This document shows, in pieces, positions 21,743 to 29,336 of a stretch of 39,879 nucleotides of DNA. Origin of the DNA: an uncultured Alphaproteobacteria bacterium. Lineage in GTDB: Bacteria; Pseudomonadota; Alphaproteobacteria; HIMB59; GCA-002718135. How positions within the stretch are numbered: position 1 is the stretch's first letter; the number at the start of each line of letters is the position of its first letter. The notes beneath the pieces were generated by a model, which was given only the letters and a program-made list of their open reading frames with translations, was not told where the DNA came from and ran no database searches. A program made the position numbers and the translations under genes. The DNA lies in contig CACOAX010000001.1 of the NCBI GenBank assembly GCA_902625365.1, positions 237,329-277,207 on the forward strand, in the 5' to 3' direction.

Positions 21743-23374
21743 ATGAGTAATTTTGATACAAACTTAGATAAAAATTCAGCCAATTTTGTTCCATTATCAC
21801 CGTTAAGTTTTATTTCTCGAGTAAAAGATATTTATCCAAACTATGACTCTTTAGTTTATGGAAATAGAAGTTACACTTGGCTTGAAACCTATAATCGATG
21901 TACCAAATTTGCTAGTGCTTTAGCAAAAAAAGGAATTACAAAAGGAAGTACCGTTTCAATTATAGCTGCAAATACTCCAGAATTATTCGAAGCACATTAT
22001 TCTATTCCAATGACTGGCGGTGTTATTAATACGATCAATACCAGACTTGATGCAGAAACAATTGCGTATATTCTAGATCATAGTGATGCAAAACTTCTTA
22101 TAACTGATACACAATTTTCACCTACAATGAAAAAAGCTTTAAAAATATATGGGAAGAATATTCCTATTATTGACATTCATGATGATCAGGCAGTTTTTAA
22201 AGATGGTGAGGGCGAACAAATTGGAGAAATGACATATGAAGAATTTTTAAAAACGGGTGACGACAATTATAATTGGTCTTTACCTGAAGATGAATGGCAA
22301 GCAATTTCACTAAGCTATACATCAGGCACAACAGGTAAACCAAAAGGTGTTGTGTATCACCACCGTGGATCATATTTAATGTCTACAGGAAGTGTTACGG
22401 CATGGAACATGCCTAATAAATTAACATTTCTTTATACTGTTCCAATGTTCCACTGTAACGGATGGGGCTACCCTTGGACAGCCGCCTTAATACATGCAAA
22501 GATTATTTGCTGCAGATACATTGTTGCAAAAGATATTTATAATTTAATATATAAATACAAAGTAACTCATTTTGGAGGTGCTCCTATAGTTTTAAGTTTA
22601 ATTGCTAATGCTGATGAAAAAGATAAAAAAGAAATAAATCATAAAGTATATGTATTAACTGCTGGTGCTCCACCAACGAGTGCAATTCTTGAAAAGATGG
22701 ATAACTTAGGTTTTGAAGTTATGCACGTATATGGATTAACTGAAACATACGGTCATATTCTTCAGTGTGCTTGGAATGAAGAATGGGAATCACAATCAAA
22801 ATCTGAAAAAGCTGATATTAAAGCAAGACAAGGTGTTCGTTACCCAAATACTGAAGAAGTATGTGTAGCAGATCCAGAGACCTATGAAAAAGTTCCAATG
22901 GATGGAGAAACCATGGGAGAGATCTTAATTCGAGGTAATGTAGTAATGAAAGGATATTACAAAAATAAAGAGGCGACTGAAACATCCATGAAAAAGGGAT
23001 GGTTTCACTCTGGTGATTTAGCCGTTGTCTATCCTGATGGATATATTCAAATAAAAGATAGATCGAAAGATATCATAATTTCTGGAGGAGAAAATATCTC
23101 ATCTGTGGAAGTGGAAAATGTTGTTGCAAAACACCCAGCTGTTTCCTTGGTTGCAGTAGTTGCCAAGCCAGATGAGAAGTGGGGTGAAACACCATGTGCT
23201 TTCGTAGAACTAGCCCCTGGAAAAAATGCCACAGAAGACGATATAATTCAGTTTTGTAAAGAAAATATGGCTGGATTTAAAAGACCAAAGCATGTAATCT
23301 TTGGTGAATTACCAAAAACATCAACTGGGAAGATACAAAAGTTTGAATTAAGAACAAAAGCAAAGGAGTTATAA
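21743..23374 (+). CDS. Acyl-CoA synthetase (AMP-forming)
   Basis: A 543-residue ANL-superfamily ligase that activates a carboxylic acid as its CoA thioester. It has the P-loop SYTSGTTGKPKG (residues 191-202), the YGLTET motif, the HSGDLA hinge region, and the C-terminal catalytic lysine in TSTGKIQK (K530). The overall pattern resembles medium/short-chain acyl-CoA ligases of the AlkK type and also the methylmercaptopropionate-CoA ligase DmdB; motifs alone do not tell these apart. A good ribosome binding site precedes the start. The stop directly abuts the MetY-like gene, whose ATG is the next base. Confidence 0.88.
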   Translation: MSNFDTNLDKNSANFVPLSPLSFISRVKDIYPNYDSLVYGNRSYTWLETYNRCTKFASALAKKGITKGSTVSIIAANTPELFEAHYSIPMTGGVINTINTRLDAETIAYILDHSDAKLLITDTQFSPTMKKALKIYGKNIPIIDIHDDQAVFKDGEGEQIGEMTYEEFLKTGDDNYNWSLPEDEWQAISLSYTSGTTGKPKGVVYHHRGSYLMSTGSVTAWNMPNKLTFLYTVPMFHCNGWGYPWTAALIHAKIICCRYIVAKDIYNLIYKYKVTHFGGAPIVLSLIANADEKDKKEINHKVYVLTAGAPPTSAILEKMDNLGFEVMHVYGLTETYGHILQCAWNEEWESQSKSEKADIKARQGVRYPNTEEVCVADPETYEKVPMDGETMGEILIRGNVVMKGYYKNKEATETSMKKGWFHSGDLAVVYPDGYIQIKDRSKDIIISGGENISSVEVENVVAKHPAVSLVAVVAKPDEKWGETPCAFVELAPGKNATEDDIIQFCKENMAGFKRPKHVIFGELPKTSTGKIQKFELRTKAKEL

Positions 23375-24685
23375 ATGGATCCAAAAACTTATAAATTTGA
23401 CACACTAAGTCTACACGCTGGTTATCAACCAAGTAAAAACGCTGGCTCAAGACAAGTACCAATTTATCAAACAACTTCATATATGTTTGATGATGTCGAT
23501 CATGCGGCAGCACTTTTTAATTTAGAAAGAGGTGGTCATATTTATAGTCGTATGTCCAACCCAACAGTACAAGTTCTAGAAGAAAGAGTTTGTGCACTTG
23601 AAGGAGGAACAGCTGCTCTTGCAACTGCATCTGGAATGAGTGCAATATTTTTAACTATTATGACCCTTTGTAACGCTGGTGATCACATGGTTGTTTCCTC
23701 ACAGCTTTACGGTGGAACTGTAAATTTATTTAGATTAACGCTTCCTAAGTTTGGTATTAAAACAACTTTTGTAAAACCAAGAGATACAGAAGGTTTTAAA
23801 AAAGCAATTCAACCGAATACTAAAGGTATTTTTGGTGAGCTTGTTGGTAACCCTGGTAATGAATTGATGAACATGCCTGAAGTTTCAAACATAGCAAAAG
23901 AAGCTGGTATCCCACTAATAATTGATAGTACTTATCAAACTCCTTATTTGTGCAGACCTTTTGAACACGGAGCTGACCTGGTTGTACACTCACTAACTAA
24001 ATGGATGAGTGGTAATGGTTCTTCTATGGCAGGAATATTAGTTGAAGGTGGAACTTTTGATTGGATGCAAAATGATAAATTTCCTTCTATGACAGAACCT
24101 TACGAAGGCTATCATGGATTATCATTTGCAGAAGAATTTGGCCCAACAGCTTTTACAATGATGGCTAGAGCTGAGGGTATGAGAGATATGGGGCCGTGTT
24201 TAGCACCACAAAATGCATGGAATATTTTACATGGTTTAGAAACCCTCTCTCTTCGAATGGAAAAACATTGTTCTAATGCGTTGAAAATGGTTGAGTATTT
24301 ATCAAATCATGAAAGTGTTGCTTGGGTTTCTCATGCTAGTGCACCAGGACATCCAGACAAAGAACTAGCTGAAAAAATTCTACCTAAGGGTACAGGGTCA
24401 ATGATCGCCTTTGGAATTAAAGGTGGCAAGGAGGCTGGAGCTGCATTTATTAACAATGTTAAACTTGCATCTCATTTAGCAAATGTAGGTGATGCGAGAA
24501 CACTAGTTATACATCCAGCATCTGCAACGCACTCACAAATGGATGAAGCAACTTTAAAATTTGCTGGACTATCTCATGATATGATTAGACTATCTGTTGG
24601 CTTAGAAGACTTTGAAGATATTGTAAACGATTTCGAAGATGGATTCAGAGCAGCAAAAAAACCTCGTTTAGTTGCAAACAAATAA
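23375..24685 (+). CDS. metY: O-acetylhomoserine sulfhydrylase-like PLP enzyme
   Basis: A 436-residue member of the Cys/Met metabolism PLP family. The start (FDTLSLHAGYQPSKNAGSRQ), YSRMSNPTVQVLEER, SSQLYGGTVNLF, VVHSLTKW with the PLP lysine (K209), LCRPFEHGAD, GLETLSLRMEKH, and LANVGDARTLVIHPASATH all follow MetY more closely than cystathionine gamma-synthase or methionine gamma-lyase. MetY makes homocysteine from O-acetylhomoserine and sulfide, or methionine when methanethiol replaces sulfide. The presence of metX supplies the substrate. It sits with no gap between an acyl-CoA ligase and a hydrolase, an unexpected place for a methionine gene, so substrate range remains open. Confidence 0.82.
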   Translation: MDPKTYKFDTLSLHAGYQPSKNAGSRQVPIYQTTSYMFDDVDHAAALFNLERGGHIYSRMSNPTVQVLEERVCALEGGTAALATASGMSAIFLTIMTLCNAGDHMVVSSQLYGGTVNLFRLTLPKFGIKTTFVKPRDTEGFKKAIQPNTKGIFGELVGNPGNELMNMPEVSNIAKEAGIPLIIDSTYQTPYLCRPFEHGADLVVHSLTKWMSGNGSSMAGILVEGGTFDWMQNDKFPSMTEPYEGYHGLSFAEEFGPTAFTMMARAEGMRDMGPCLAPQNAWNILHGLETLSLRMEKHCSNALKMVEYLSNHESVAWVSHASAPGHPDKELAEKILPKGTGSMIAFGIKGGKEAGAAFINNVKLASHLANVGDARTLVIHPASATHSQMDEATLKFAGLSHDMIRLSVGLEDFEDIVNDFEDGFRAAKKPRLVANK

Positions 24686-25504
24686 ATGAAGTTTAAAGTT
24701 CGCGGTATTGATACGTTTGCCTCCACTGGAGGCAGACCTTTTGATAAAAATAAACCTCTTATTATTTTTGTTCACGGTAGTGGACTAAGTCACATGGTTT
24801 GGGTTTTACAAACACGTTACTTTGCATTTCGTGGATATAGTGTTTTAGCAGTTGATTTACCAGGTCACGGATTATCTTCTGGTGAAAGTTTAAAAACTAT
24901 TGAAGAAATGGGAAACTGGGTTGGTGATGTTATTGGTGCAGTTGGATGTAAAGAAGCTTCACTAGTCGGACATTCTCAAGGATGTCTTGTAACAATGGAA
25001 TGTGTTGCACAGCACCCAGAAAAAATTAAAACGTTAACTCTTATGGGTGGTGCGTCTGCTATTCCGATGAACCCAGAATTATTAAAGCTAGCTGAAGAGA
25101 GTAATCCTAAGGCTGTTGATCTTATGATGGATTTTGCGCATGGTCCAGCAGGACATTTTGGTGGTCATCCTGTTCCTGGCTTATATCACCTAAATGTTGG
25201 CTCTATGATAGTTCAAAATAAAGAAATTAAAGATACTCTAGGTGTCGATTTTAGAGCATGTGATAATTATAAAAACGGACCTGAGGTTGCTAAAAAATTA
25301 GAATTACCAACTCTTTCTATATTAGGCGCACAAGACAGAATGTGCCGTTTAAAAGATGGAAAAATTCTTGCTGATTATATTAAGGGCTCGGAAGTAAAGA
25401 TTATTGAAGATTGTGGTCATATGATGCTCTTAGAAGAAGCAGATCAAACATTAGAAATTTTAAAGAAATTTATAGCTGAACATTATCCTTTACCCAGTCA
25501 GTAA
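24686..25504 (+). CDS. Alpha/beta hydrolase
   Basis: A 272-residue alpha/beta hydrolase fold protein with an oxyanion-hole HGSG (residues 30-33), the nucleophile elbow GHSQG (S97), an acid residue in LGAQDRM and the catalytic His in CGHMMLLE near the C-terminus. The length and GHGLSSGES segment are typical of small esterase/thioesterase/lactonase-like hydrolases; the substrate cannot be read from the sequence. It starts on the base after the metY-like stop, completing a three-gene block with no spacers, so its substrate is probably linked to the ligase or to MetY. Confidence 0.85.
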   Translation: MKFKVRGIDTFASTGGRPFDKNKPLIIFVHGSGLSHMVWVLQTRYFAFRGYSVLAVDLPGHGLSSGESLKTIEEMGNWVGDVIGAVGCKEASLVGHSQGCLVTMECVAQHPEKIKTLTLMGGASAIPMNPELLKLAEESNPKAVDLMMDFAHGPAGHFGGHPVPGLYHLNVGSMIVQNKEIKDTLGVDFRACDNYKNGPEVAKKLELPTLSILGAQDRMCRLKDGKILADYIKGSEVKIIEDCGHMMLLEEADQTLEILKKFIAEHYPLPSQ

Positions 25505-25539
25505 ATTTTAAATATTTTTAATAATTAATATTTCTGCTA

Positions 25540-25722
25540 TTACTGATTTTCCTCTTTATCAGGTCTTGTAAGCTCTTCAAGTTTACGCATTTCCTCTTCC
25601 ATTTTAAGCTTTTCTTGCTCTTCACGTTTTCTTTTGCGTTCCTCAGCTTTCATTTTAAGCTTTAGCTCTTTTTGCATTTTGCGGTCTCCCGCCTTGGATT
25701 TGTGATTAAAGTGAATGCCCAT
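25540..25722 (-). CDS. Small charged coiled-coil protein
   Basis: A 60-residue protein of unknown function. After MGIHFNHKSKAGDRK almost all residues are Lys, Glu, Arg, Met or Leu in a pattern favouring one long helix (about 16-54), possibly a coiled coil. It has no signal or membrane segment. A GGCAGG element about 8 bases upstream could serve as ribosome binding site. The base composition is less AT-rich than its neighbours. It is 54 bases downstream of the small membrane protein on the same strand. I do not recognise a named family. Confidence 0.6.
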   Translation of the reverse strand: MGIHFNHKSKAGDRKMQKELKLKMKAEERKRKREEQEKLKMEEEMRKLEELTRPDKEENQ

Positions 25723-25776
25723 ATAAACCTGCCAACTGTATACTAAATATTATAAAATTTTTCTAGAGTCTAAATA

Positions 25777-25971
25777 CTAATTTCTTGCCAGCCAGACAAT
25801 TAATACAAAAACAAATATAGCTATAGCTTGAAAAAGTACTCTTAAACGCATTAGTTTATTACTATGATTTTTATTAAGTTTTCCATTTACTGCCATGGCT
25901 ATTACACCAATGACAACAACCGCTAAAGTTGCAGCCATAAATAAAACAAGTACTATCTGCATTGTGCTCAT
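25777..25971 (-). CDS. Twin-transmembrane small protein (HIG1-like)
   Basis: A 64-residue protein with two transmembrane helices (about 5-25 and 42-62) joined by a short loop, NGKLNKNHSNKLMRLRVLFQA. The NKLMRLRVLFQA stretch is like the HIG1-domain 'twin transmembrane' proteins of alphaproteobacteria, whose mitochondrial relatives accompany cytochrome oxidase. I start at the ATG at 25971 (MSTMQIV), since this places the first helix at the N-terminus as in that family; the longer start at 26028 adds 19 residues that run into the divergent esterase gene. Confidence 0.72.
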   Translation of the reverse strand: MSTMQIVLVLFMAATLAVVVIGVIAMAVNGKLNKNHSNKLMRLRVLFQAIAIFVFVLIVWLARN

Positions 25972-26029
25972 ATTAGTATCTATATAAAACTTTTCTTGAA
26001 TGAAGCAAGAATTCATACATAAGATCAAT

Positions 26030-26704
26030 ATGGATAATATATTAGTAGGCCCATCAATATCAAAACACGATAAGCCTAAGAAATTAATGATAATGCTTCA
26101 TGGTTATGGTGACAATGCTGCTAATTTTATTCATTTAGCAGAACCTCTAGACCAAGATGAATGGGGAATGCACTATGTTGCTTTAAATGCACCAAGTATT
26201 ATGCCTGGCAATCCAATGAGCTATCAATGGTTTGATTTATATTTGAATGGTGTTTATATTTCTGATGTAGGTCCGAAAGAGTTTGAATTTATTAGAAATT
26301 TAATAAATGAAAATGTTAAAAAAATTTATAACACAATATCTCTTCTTATAAATGATTTAAATATTGAGATGAGCGATTGTTTCGTTATGGGCTTTTCCCA
26401 AGGAGGAATAATGGCATTTGAATTGGGTCAAACTCTTAATAAAAAATTAGCTGGAATAGCAATTATTTCTTCAAGAATAATTTCAAGAGAATTTGTTCCA
26501 AAAAATTCATTTTTAGAAACACCAATATTTATTTCACATGGTGGACAAGATAATGTACTACCTATTTCAAATTTCAATCAATCAGTTGAAATTCTAAAAA
26601 AAAATAAATTGAAATTTGAATCTCACCTTTTATCAAATGATGAGCATACTATATCACAAGATACAATAACTTTATTCCAAAATTTTATTAAAAAAAATAT
26701 TTAA
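26030..26704 (+). CDS. Phospholipase/carboxylesterase family hydrolase
   Basis: An alpha/beta hydrolase of the acyl-protein thioesterase / carboxylesterase type: LHGYGDNAANF near the N-terminus, nucleophile GFSQGG in the middle, ISHGGQDNVLP with the Asp, and DEHTISQ with the catalytic His. Physiological substrate unknown. The start at 26030 (224 residues, MDNILVGP) fits the family's usual start close before the first strand, and leaves room for the divergent small gene; an in-frame ATG at 26000 would add ten residues. It stands alone, followed by the HNH gene. Confidence 0.85.
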   Translation: MDNILVGPSISKHDKPKKLMIMLHGYGDNAANFIHLAEPLDQDEWGMHYVALNAPSIMPGNPMSYQWFDLYLNGVYISDVGPKEFEFIRNLINENVKKIYNTISLLINDLNIEMSDCFVMGFSQGGIMAFELGQTLNKKLAGIAIISSRIISREFVPKNSFLETPIFISHGGQDNVLPISNFNQSVEILKKNKLKFESHLLSNDEHTISQDTITLFQNFIKKNI

Positions 26705-26768
26705 AGTAATCGAAACTTAATATTATATTACTATCTGAATAATATGACTTGGGTGAGTAAAAACTAAA

Positions 26769-27323
26769 ATGAGTACCACAGAAAATCCAGCTTTGGTCCT
26801 TAATGCTGATTTTCGGCCACTATCTTATTACCCACTTTCTTTATGCTCATGGCAAGATGCCATTAAAGCTGTTTTTCTTGAAAGAGTTTCAGTGATCGAG
26901 AATTATGAGCATGAAGTTCATTCTCCAAACCTTACTTTCAAGTTACCAAGTGTAATTGCACTCAAAGATTATGTAACACCTCAAAGAAGACCAGCATTCA
27001 CTCGTTTCAATGTATTCTTAAGAGATAACTTTACTTGCCAGTATTGTACTAATCGTTTTCCTGCTAATGAACTGACGTTTGACCATTTAGTACCTAAATG
27101 TTTGAATGGAAAAACTACTTGGGAAAATGTTGTCTCCGCATGCACATCGTGTAATTTAAAAAAAGGACGAAAATTAATTCACAATACGGATATGAAACTT
27201 TTTAAAAAACCTCTGCGACCATCATCAATTCAACTTCAAAATAATGGAAGAAATTTCCCTCCTAATTTTTTACATGAAACTTGGAGAGATTATTTATACT
27301 GGGATACTGAATTAGAAAATTAA
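26769..27323 (+). CDS. HNH endonuclease domain protein
   Basis: A 184-residue protein with an HNH fold framed by two zinc-binding pairs: CQYC (C90, C93), the catalytic-type TFDHLVPK (D105, H106), an Asn in WENVV, and CTSC (C125, C128). The N-terminus begins PALVLNADFRPLSYYPLS and the basic segment DYVTPQRRPAFTRFN precedes the zinc motif. This is the widely conserved, solitary proteobacterial HNH protein, usually without a methylase or phage neighbours; its role is not established. It overlaps coq7 tail to tail by four bases (TTAA), sharing stops. Confidence 0.88.
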   Translation: MSTTENPALVLNADFRPLSYYPLSLCSWQDAIKAVFLERVSVIENYEHEVHSPNLTFKLPSVIALKDYVTPQRRPAFTRFNVFLRDNFTCQYCTNRFPANELTFDHLVPKCLNGKTTWENVVSACTSCNLKKGRKLIHNTDMKLFKKPLRPSSIQLQNNGRNFPPNFLHETWRDYLYWDTELEN

Positions 27324-27889
27324 ATTTTTTTTGATATAGCGATTGCTGTTTTACATCCGAGCTCTATTACTTTTGACAAAATTTTATAACCAGGAGCATT
27401 TTCTGCATCATGTTCTATTCCAATATCATGATGTTCAAGTTCATCATCTCTAAATTTGGAAATTGTTTTTTTTAAATCTTTATGGTCATCTCCTAAGAGC
27501 TCCAGTTGTTCTTGGTAATGTTCACCGATTACTTTTTCAACGGCAACAGTACACGCCATGGCAGCTTTTTCACCCATTAAGGCAGTGGATGCGCCAAGAG
27601 CATATCCCGCAACATTCCACAAAGGGAGGAGAGCAGTTGGTCTGACACGATGTTCTAATATTAATTCATTAAATTTATCAATATGCTCTTGTTCTTGATC
27701 AGCCATATGTTGAATGGTTTTGCCAAGCTTTGAGCTTTTCCCAAAAATTGCTATTTGTCCATCATATATTTTAGTTGCACCATATTCACCAGCATGATCT
27801 ACTCTGATGATTTCTTCTAAAATTTCCCTATGAGTAGTTTTTTTTGAAGACGAGTTTTTTTTAAACGTTTTTTTCTTTTTTATAGCCAT
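27320..27889 (-). CDS. coq7: Demethoxyubiquinone hydroxylase Coq7
   Basis: Coq7 is the di-iron monooxygenase that adds a late hydroxyl in ubiquinone synthesis. The protein has a basic N-terminal stretch, then RVDHAGEYGATKIYDGQ, DQEQEHIDKFN, EKVIGEHY and RDDELEHHDIG, which hold the expected six Glu/His iron ligands in two related halves. I start at 27889 (189 residues, MAIKKKK), which overlaps the end of dsbB by 29 bases; a further in-frame ATG at 27913 would add 8 residues. It marks the organism as an oxygen-respiring ubiquinone user. Confidence 0.93.
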   Translation of the reverse strand: MAIKKKKTFKKNSSSKKTTHREILEEIIRVDHAGEYGATKIYDGQIAIFGKSSKLGKTIQHMADQEQEHIDKFNELILEHRVRPTALLPLWNVAGYALGASTALMGEKAAMACTVAVEKVIGEHYQEQLELLGDDHKDLKKTISKFRDDELEHHDIGIEHDAENAPGYKILSKVIELGCKTAIAISKKI

Positions 27890-28355
27890 AGTATCTAAAT
27901 AAATAAATAGCATTTAAAATAAAAATAACTAGTAAAACAAGTGTATTAATTGAAGCAGCAGAAATTCCAAAAAAACTCCAAATAACTTCATCACAACTAA
28001 TTACCTGTTTTGATAATATCTGTGCTTTTAGGTCTTCAGCACTCTTACTGTTTGTTAGCACTGCCGAACAACCTGTTGGTCCCTTAAAAATTTTATTCTC
28101 AACTCCAACGTGCCATATAGAATAAAAAAGACCGTAAACTGACGCAAACTGTATTACTAAATAAAGCCAAATTATATTTAAATTTTTGAATAAAAATATC
28201 AGAATTAAGCATAGTAAAATTAAATAATACGGATGTCTTTGCTTTAAACACAATTCACATGGTTGAAGATTAAAAAAATATTCTGCAATTAATGCTGATG
28301 ATATTGAGATTAATGATATTACAAATAAAAGCCGCGTCCAATTACGAATTATCAT
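27861..28355 (-). CDS. dsbB: Disulfide bond formation protein DsbB
   Basis: DsbB is an inner-membrane protein that reoxidises DsbA using quinone. The 164 residues form four hydrophobic helices, with the first periplasmic pair in PCELCLKQ (C33, C36) and the second pair in GPTGCSA (C96) and ISCDE (C121), which is the expected CxxC plus spaced pair. Its start overlaps the upstream DedA-like gene by 4 bases (ATGA) and its end overlaps coq7, which supplies the pathway to its electron acceptor ubiquinone. Confidence 0.9.
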   Translation of the reverse strand: MIIRNWTRLLFVISLISISSALIAEYFFNLQPCELCLKQRHPYYLILLCLILIFLFKNLNIIWLYLVIQFASVYGLFYSIWHVGVENKIFKGPTGCSAVLTNSKSAEDLKAQILSKQVISCDEVIWSFFGISAASINTLVLLVIFILNAIYLFRYYGYKKEKNV

Positions 28356-28936
28356 AAAAATCTAATTATAAAAAGACTTCCAACAAGTAAAATAAAAAAA
28401 ACAATAGTTAAAATATTAAAATATTTATCAATAATTAATTTAATTTTTTCACCAAAAAAATACAGAAGTATTGCTATCAAATAAAAACGAAATCCTCGCC
28501 CAATAATTGAAACAACAATAAATAAAATAATATTTAACCCAAATACACCACTTGCAATTGTAATAAACTTATATGGAAAGGGAGTTATGCCAGCACCTAA
28601 AACTATCAATATACCAAATTCTTTGTAGTAATTTTCAAAGATACCAAAAGAATTTTCAAAATGATAAAAATCAACAATATAAATACCTAACGATTTATAA
28701 AAAAAATACCCAATTCCATATCCTAGGATTCCACCAAGAACAGAAAAGAGTGTGCAGATAAATGCATAAAATAAAGCCCTTGCTTTAGAAGCTAATGCCA
28801 TTGGTATTAGAAGTATATCGGGTGGAATTGGAAAAAATGAACTCTCTGCAAAAGATATTAAACTTAAATACCACTTTGCATTTCTATGTTCTGCTTTTTT
28901 TAACGTCCAATCGTAAATATTTTTTAGAAAGTTCAT
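28352..28936 (-). CDS. YqaA/DedA-family membrane protein
   Basis: A 194-residue polytopic membrane protein of the SNARE-associated/VTT (DedA, YqaA) family, some of which act as lipid flippases. The family segment FAESSFFPIPPDILLIPMAL lies near residues 29-48, followed by GGILGYGIGYFFYKSLG and the reentrant-type GAGITPFPYKFITIASG. The correct start is the ATG at 28936; an in-frame ATG at 28981 lies inside the tRNA-Leu gene and the extra residues are a translation of the tRNA. It begins 13 bases downstream of the tRNA and leads into dsbB and coq7. Confidence 0.88.
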   Translation of the reverse strand: MNFLKNIYDWTLKKAEHRNAKWYLSLISFAESSFFPIPPDILLIPMALASKARALFYAFICTLFSVLGGILGYGIGYFFYKSLGIYIVDFYHFENSFGIFENYYKEFGILIVLGAGITPFPYKFITIASGVFGLNIILFIVVSIIGRGFRFYLIAILLYFFGEKIKLIIDKYFNILTIVFFILLVGSLFIIRFL

Positions 28937-28948
28937 TATAATTAATAC

Positions 28949-29033
28949 TGGTAGGAGTAGAGGGAATCGAACCCACACCACCGAAGTGACCGGATTTTGA
29001 ATCCGGCGCGTCTACCAGTTCCGCCATACTCCC
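28949..29033 (-). tRNA. tRNA-Leu (anticodon CAA)
   Basis: An 85-base class II tRNA with encoded CCA. On the minus strand it begins GGGAGTATGGCGGAACTGG, has an anticodon stem CCGGA/TCCGG around loop TTCAAAA (anticodon CAA, reads UUG), a variable arm (TCACTTCGGTG region), the GGTTCGATTCC T arm, and TACTCCT with discriminator A before CCA. The acceptor stem is complete except that the first pair is G1-U72 rather than G-C. It is intact, unlike the related copy at 30226-30310. Confidence 0.95.
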
Positions 29034-29336
29034 AGTTTATTTTTCCCTGTAATACTTGGTTTTGAAAACTAAGTCTATGTACATATTATTAATTATTAAA
29101 AGTTTAGGGTGACAATAGGGAAGCCAAAAAAAAGAACATATTTAATTATTTAAAGAATCAATATGATTCGTTATCTGAGTTTTGATTTACTAGGATAGTC
29201 TAATTTGGCTTATTTTGTTTTAAATCAATTATTATTAAGTAAGGTATCTTAAAGCCATAATCTCAAATATTCTTTGCTTTCTATTTTTTTTCAATAACTA
29301 CTGAAAATAATTTAAATTAAAGTATAATTTTATTTG
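29034..29336. other. AT-rich spacer between tRNA-Leu and the sulfotransferase-like gene
   Basis: About 300 bases without a gene on either strand. It must hold the promoter of the minus-strand tRNA; TAGACT and TATTAC, 17 bases apart, lie just upstream of the tRNA 5' end and are a weak candidate. It also holds one copy of a 14-base direct repeat (29104-29117). No other ordered structure is evident. Confidence 0.5.
29104..29117 (+). repeat. Direct repeat, left copy, beside sulfotransferase-like gene
   Basis: The sequence TTAGGGTGACAATA matches TTAGAGTGACAATA at 30168-30181 in 13 of 14 positions and in the same direction. The two copies bracket the sulfotransferase-like gene at distances of 219 and 69 bases. 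Such a length can arise by chance in AT-rich DNA, but the GTGACAATA core is not simple AT sequence. Confidence 0.45.

Noticed and set aside
23277-23513. Minus-strand open frame across the ligase/metY junction
   Set aside because: It lies opposite two well-supported genes, has no family features, and is a by-product of their codon use; the same holds for the other open frames found opposite genes in the window.
25540-25722. Possible toxin-antitoxin pair formed by the two small genes at 25540-25971
   Set aside because: One is a twin-transmembrane HIG1-like protein and the other a charged helix; neither resembles a toxin or antitoxin, and they are 54 bases apart.
26769-27323. HNH gene as part of a restriction or defence island
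   Set aside because: No methylase, specificity subunit, helicase or phage gene is nearby, and this form of HNH protein is a common solitary core gene.
28937-28981. N-terminal extension of the YqaA/DedA-like gene from an ATG at 28981
   Set aside because: The extra residues are a translation of the tRNA-Leu gene on the same strand; the family-like start is the ATG at 28936.
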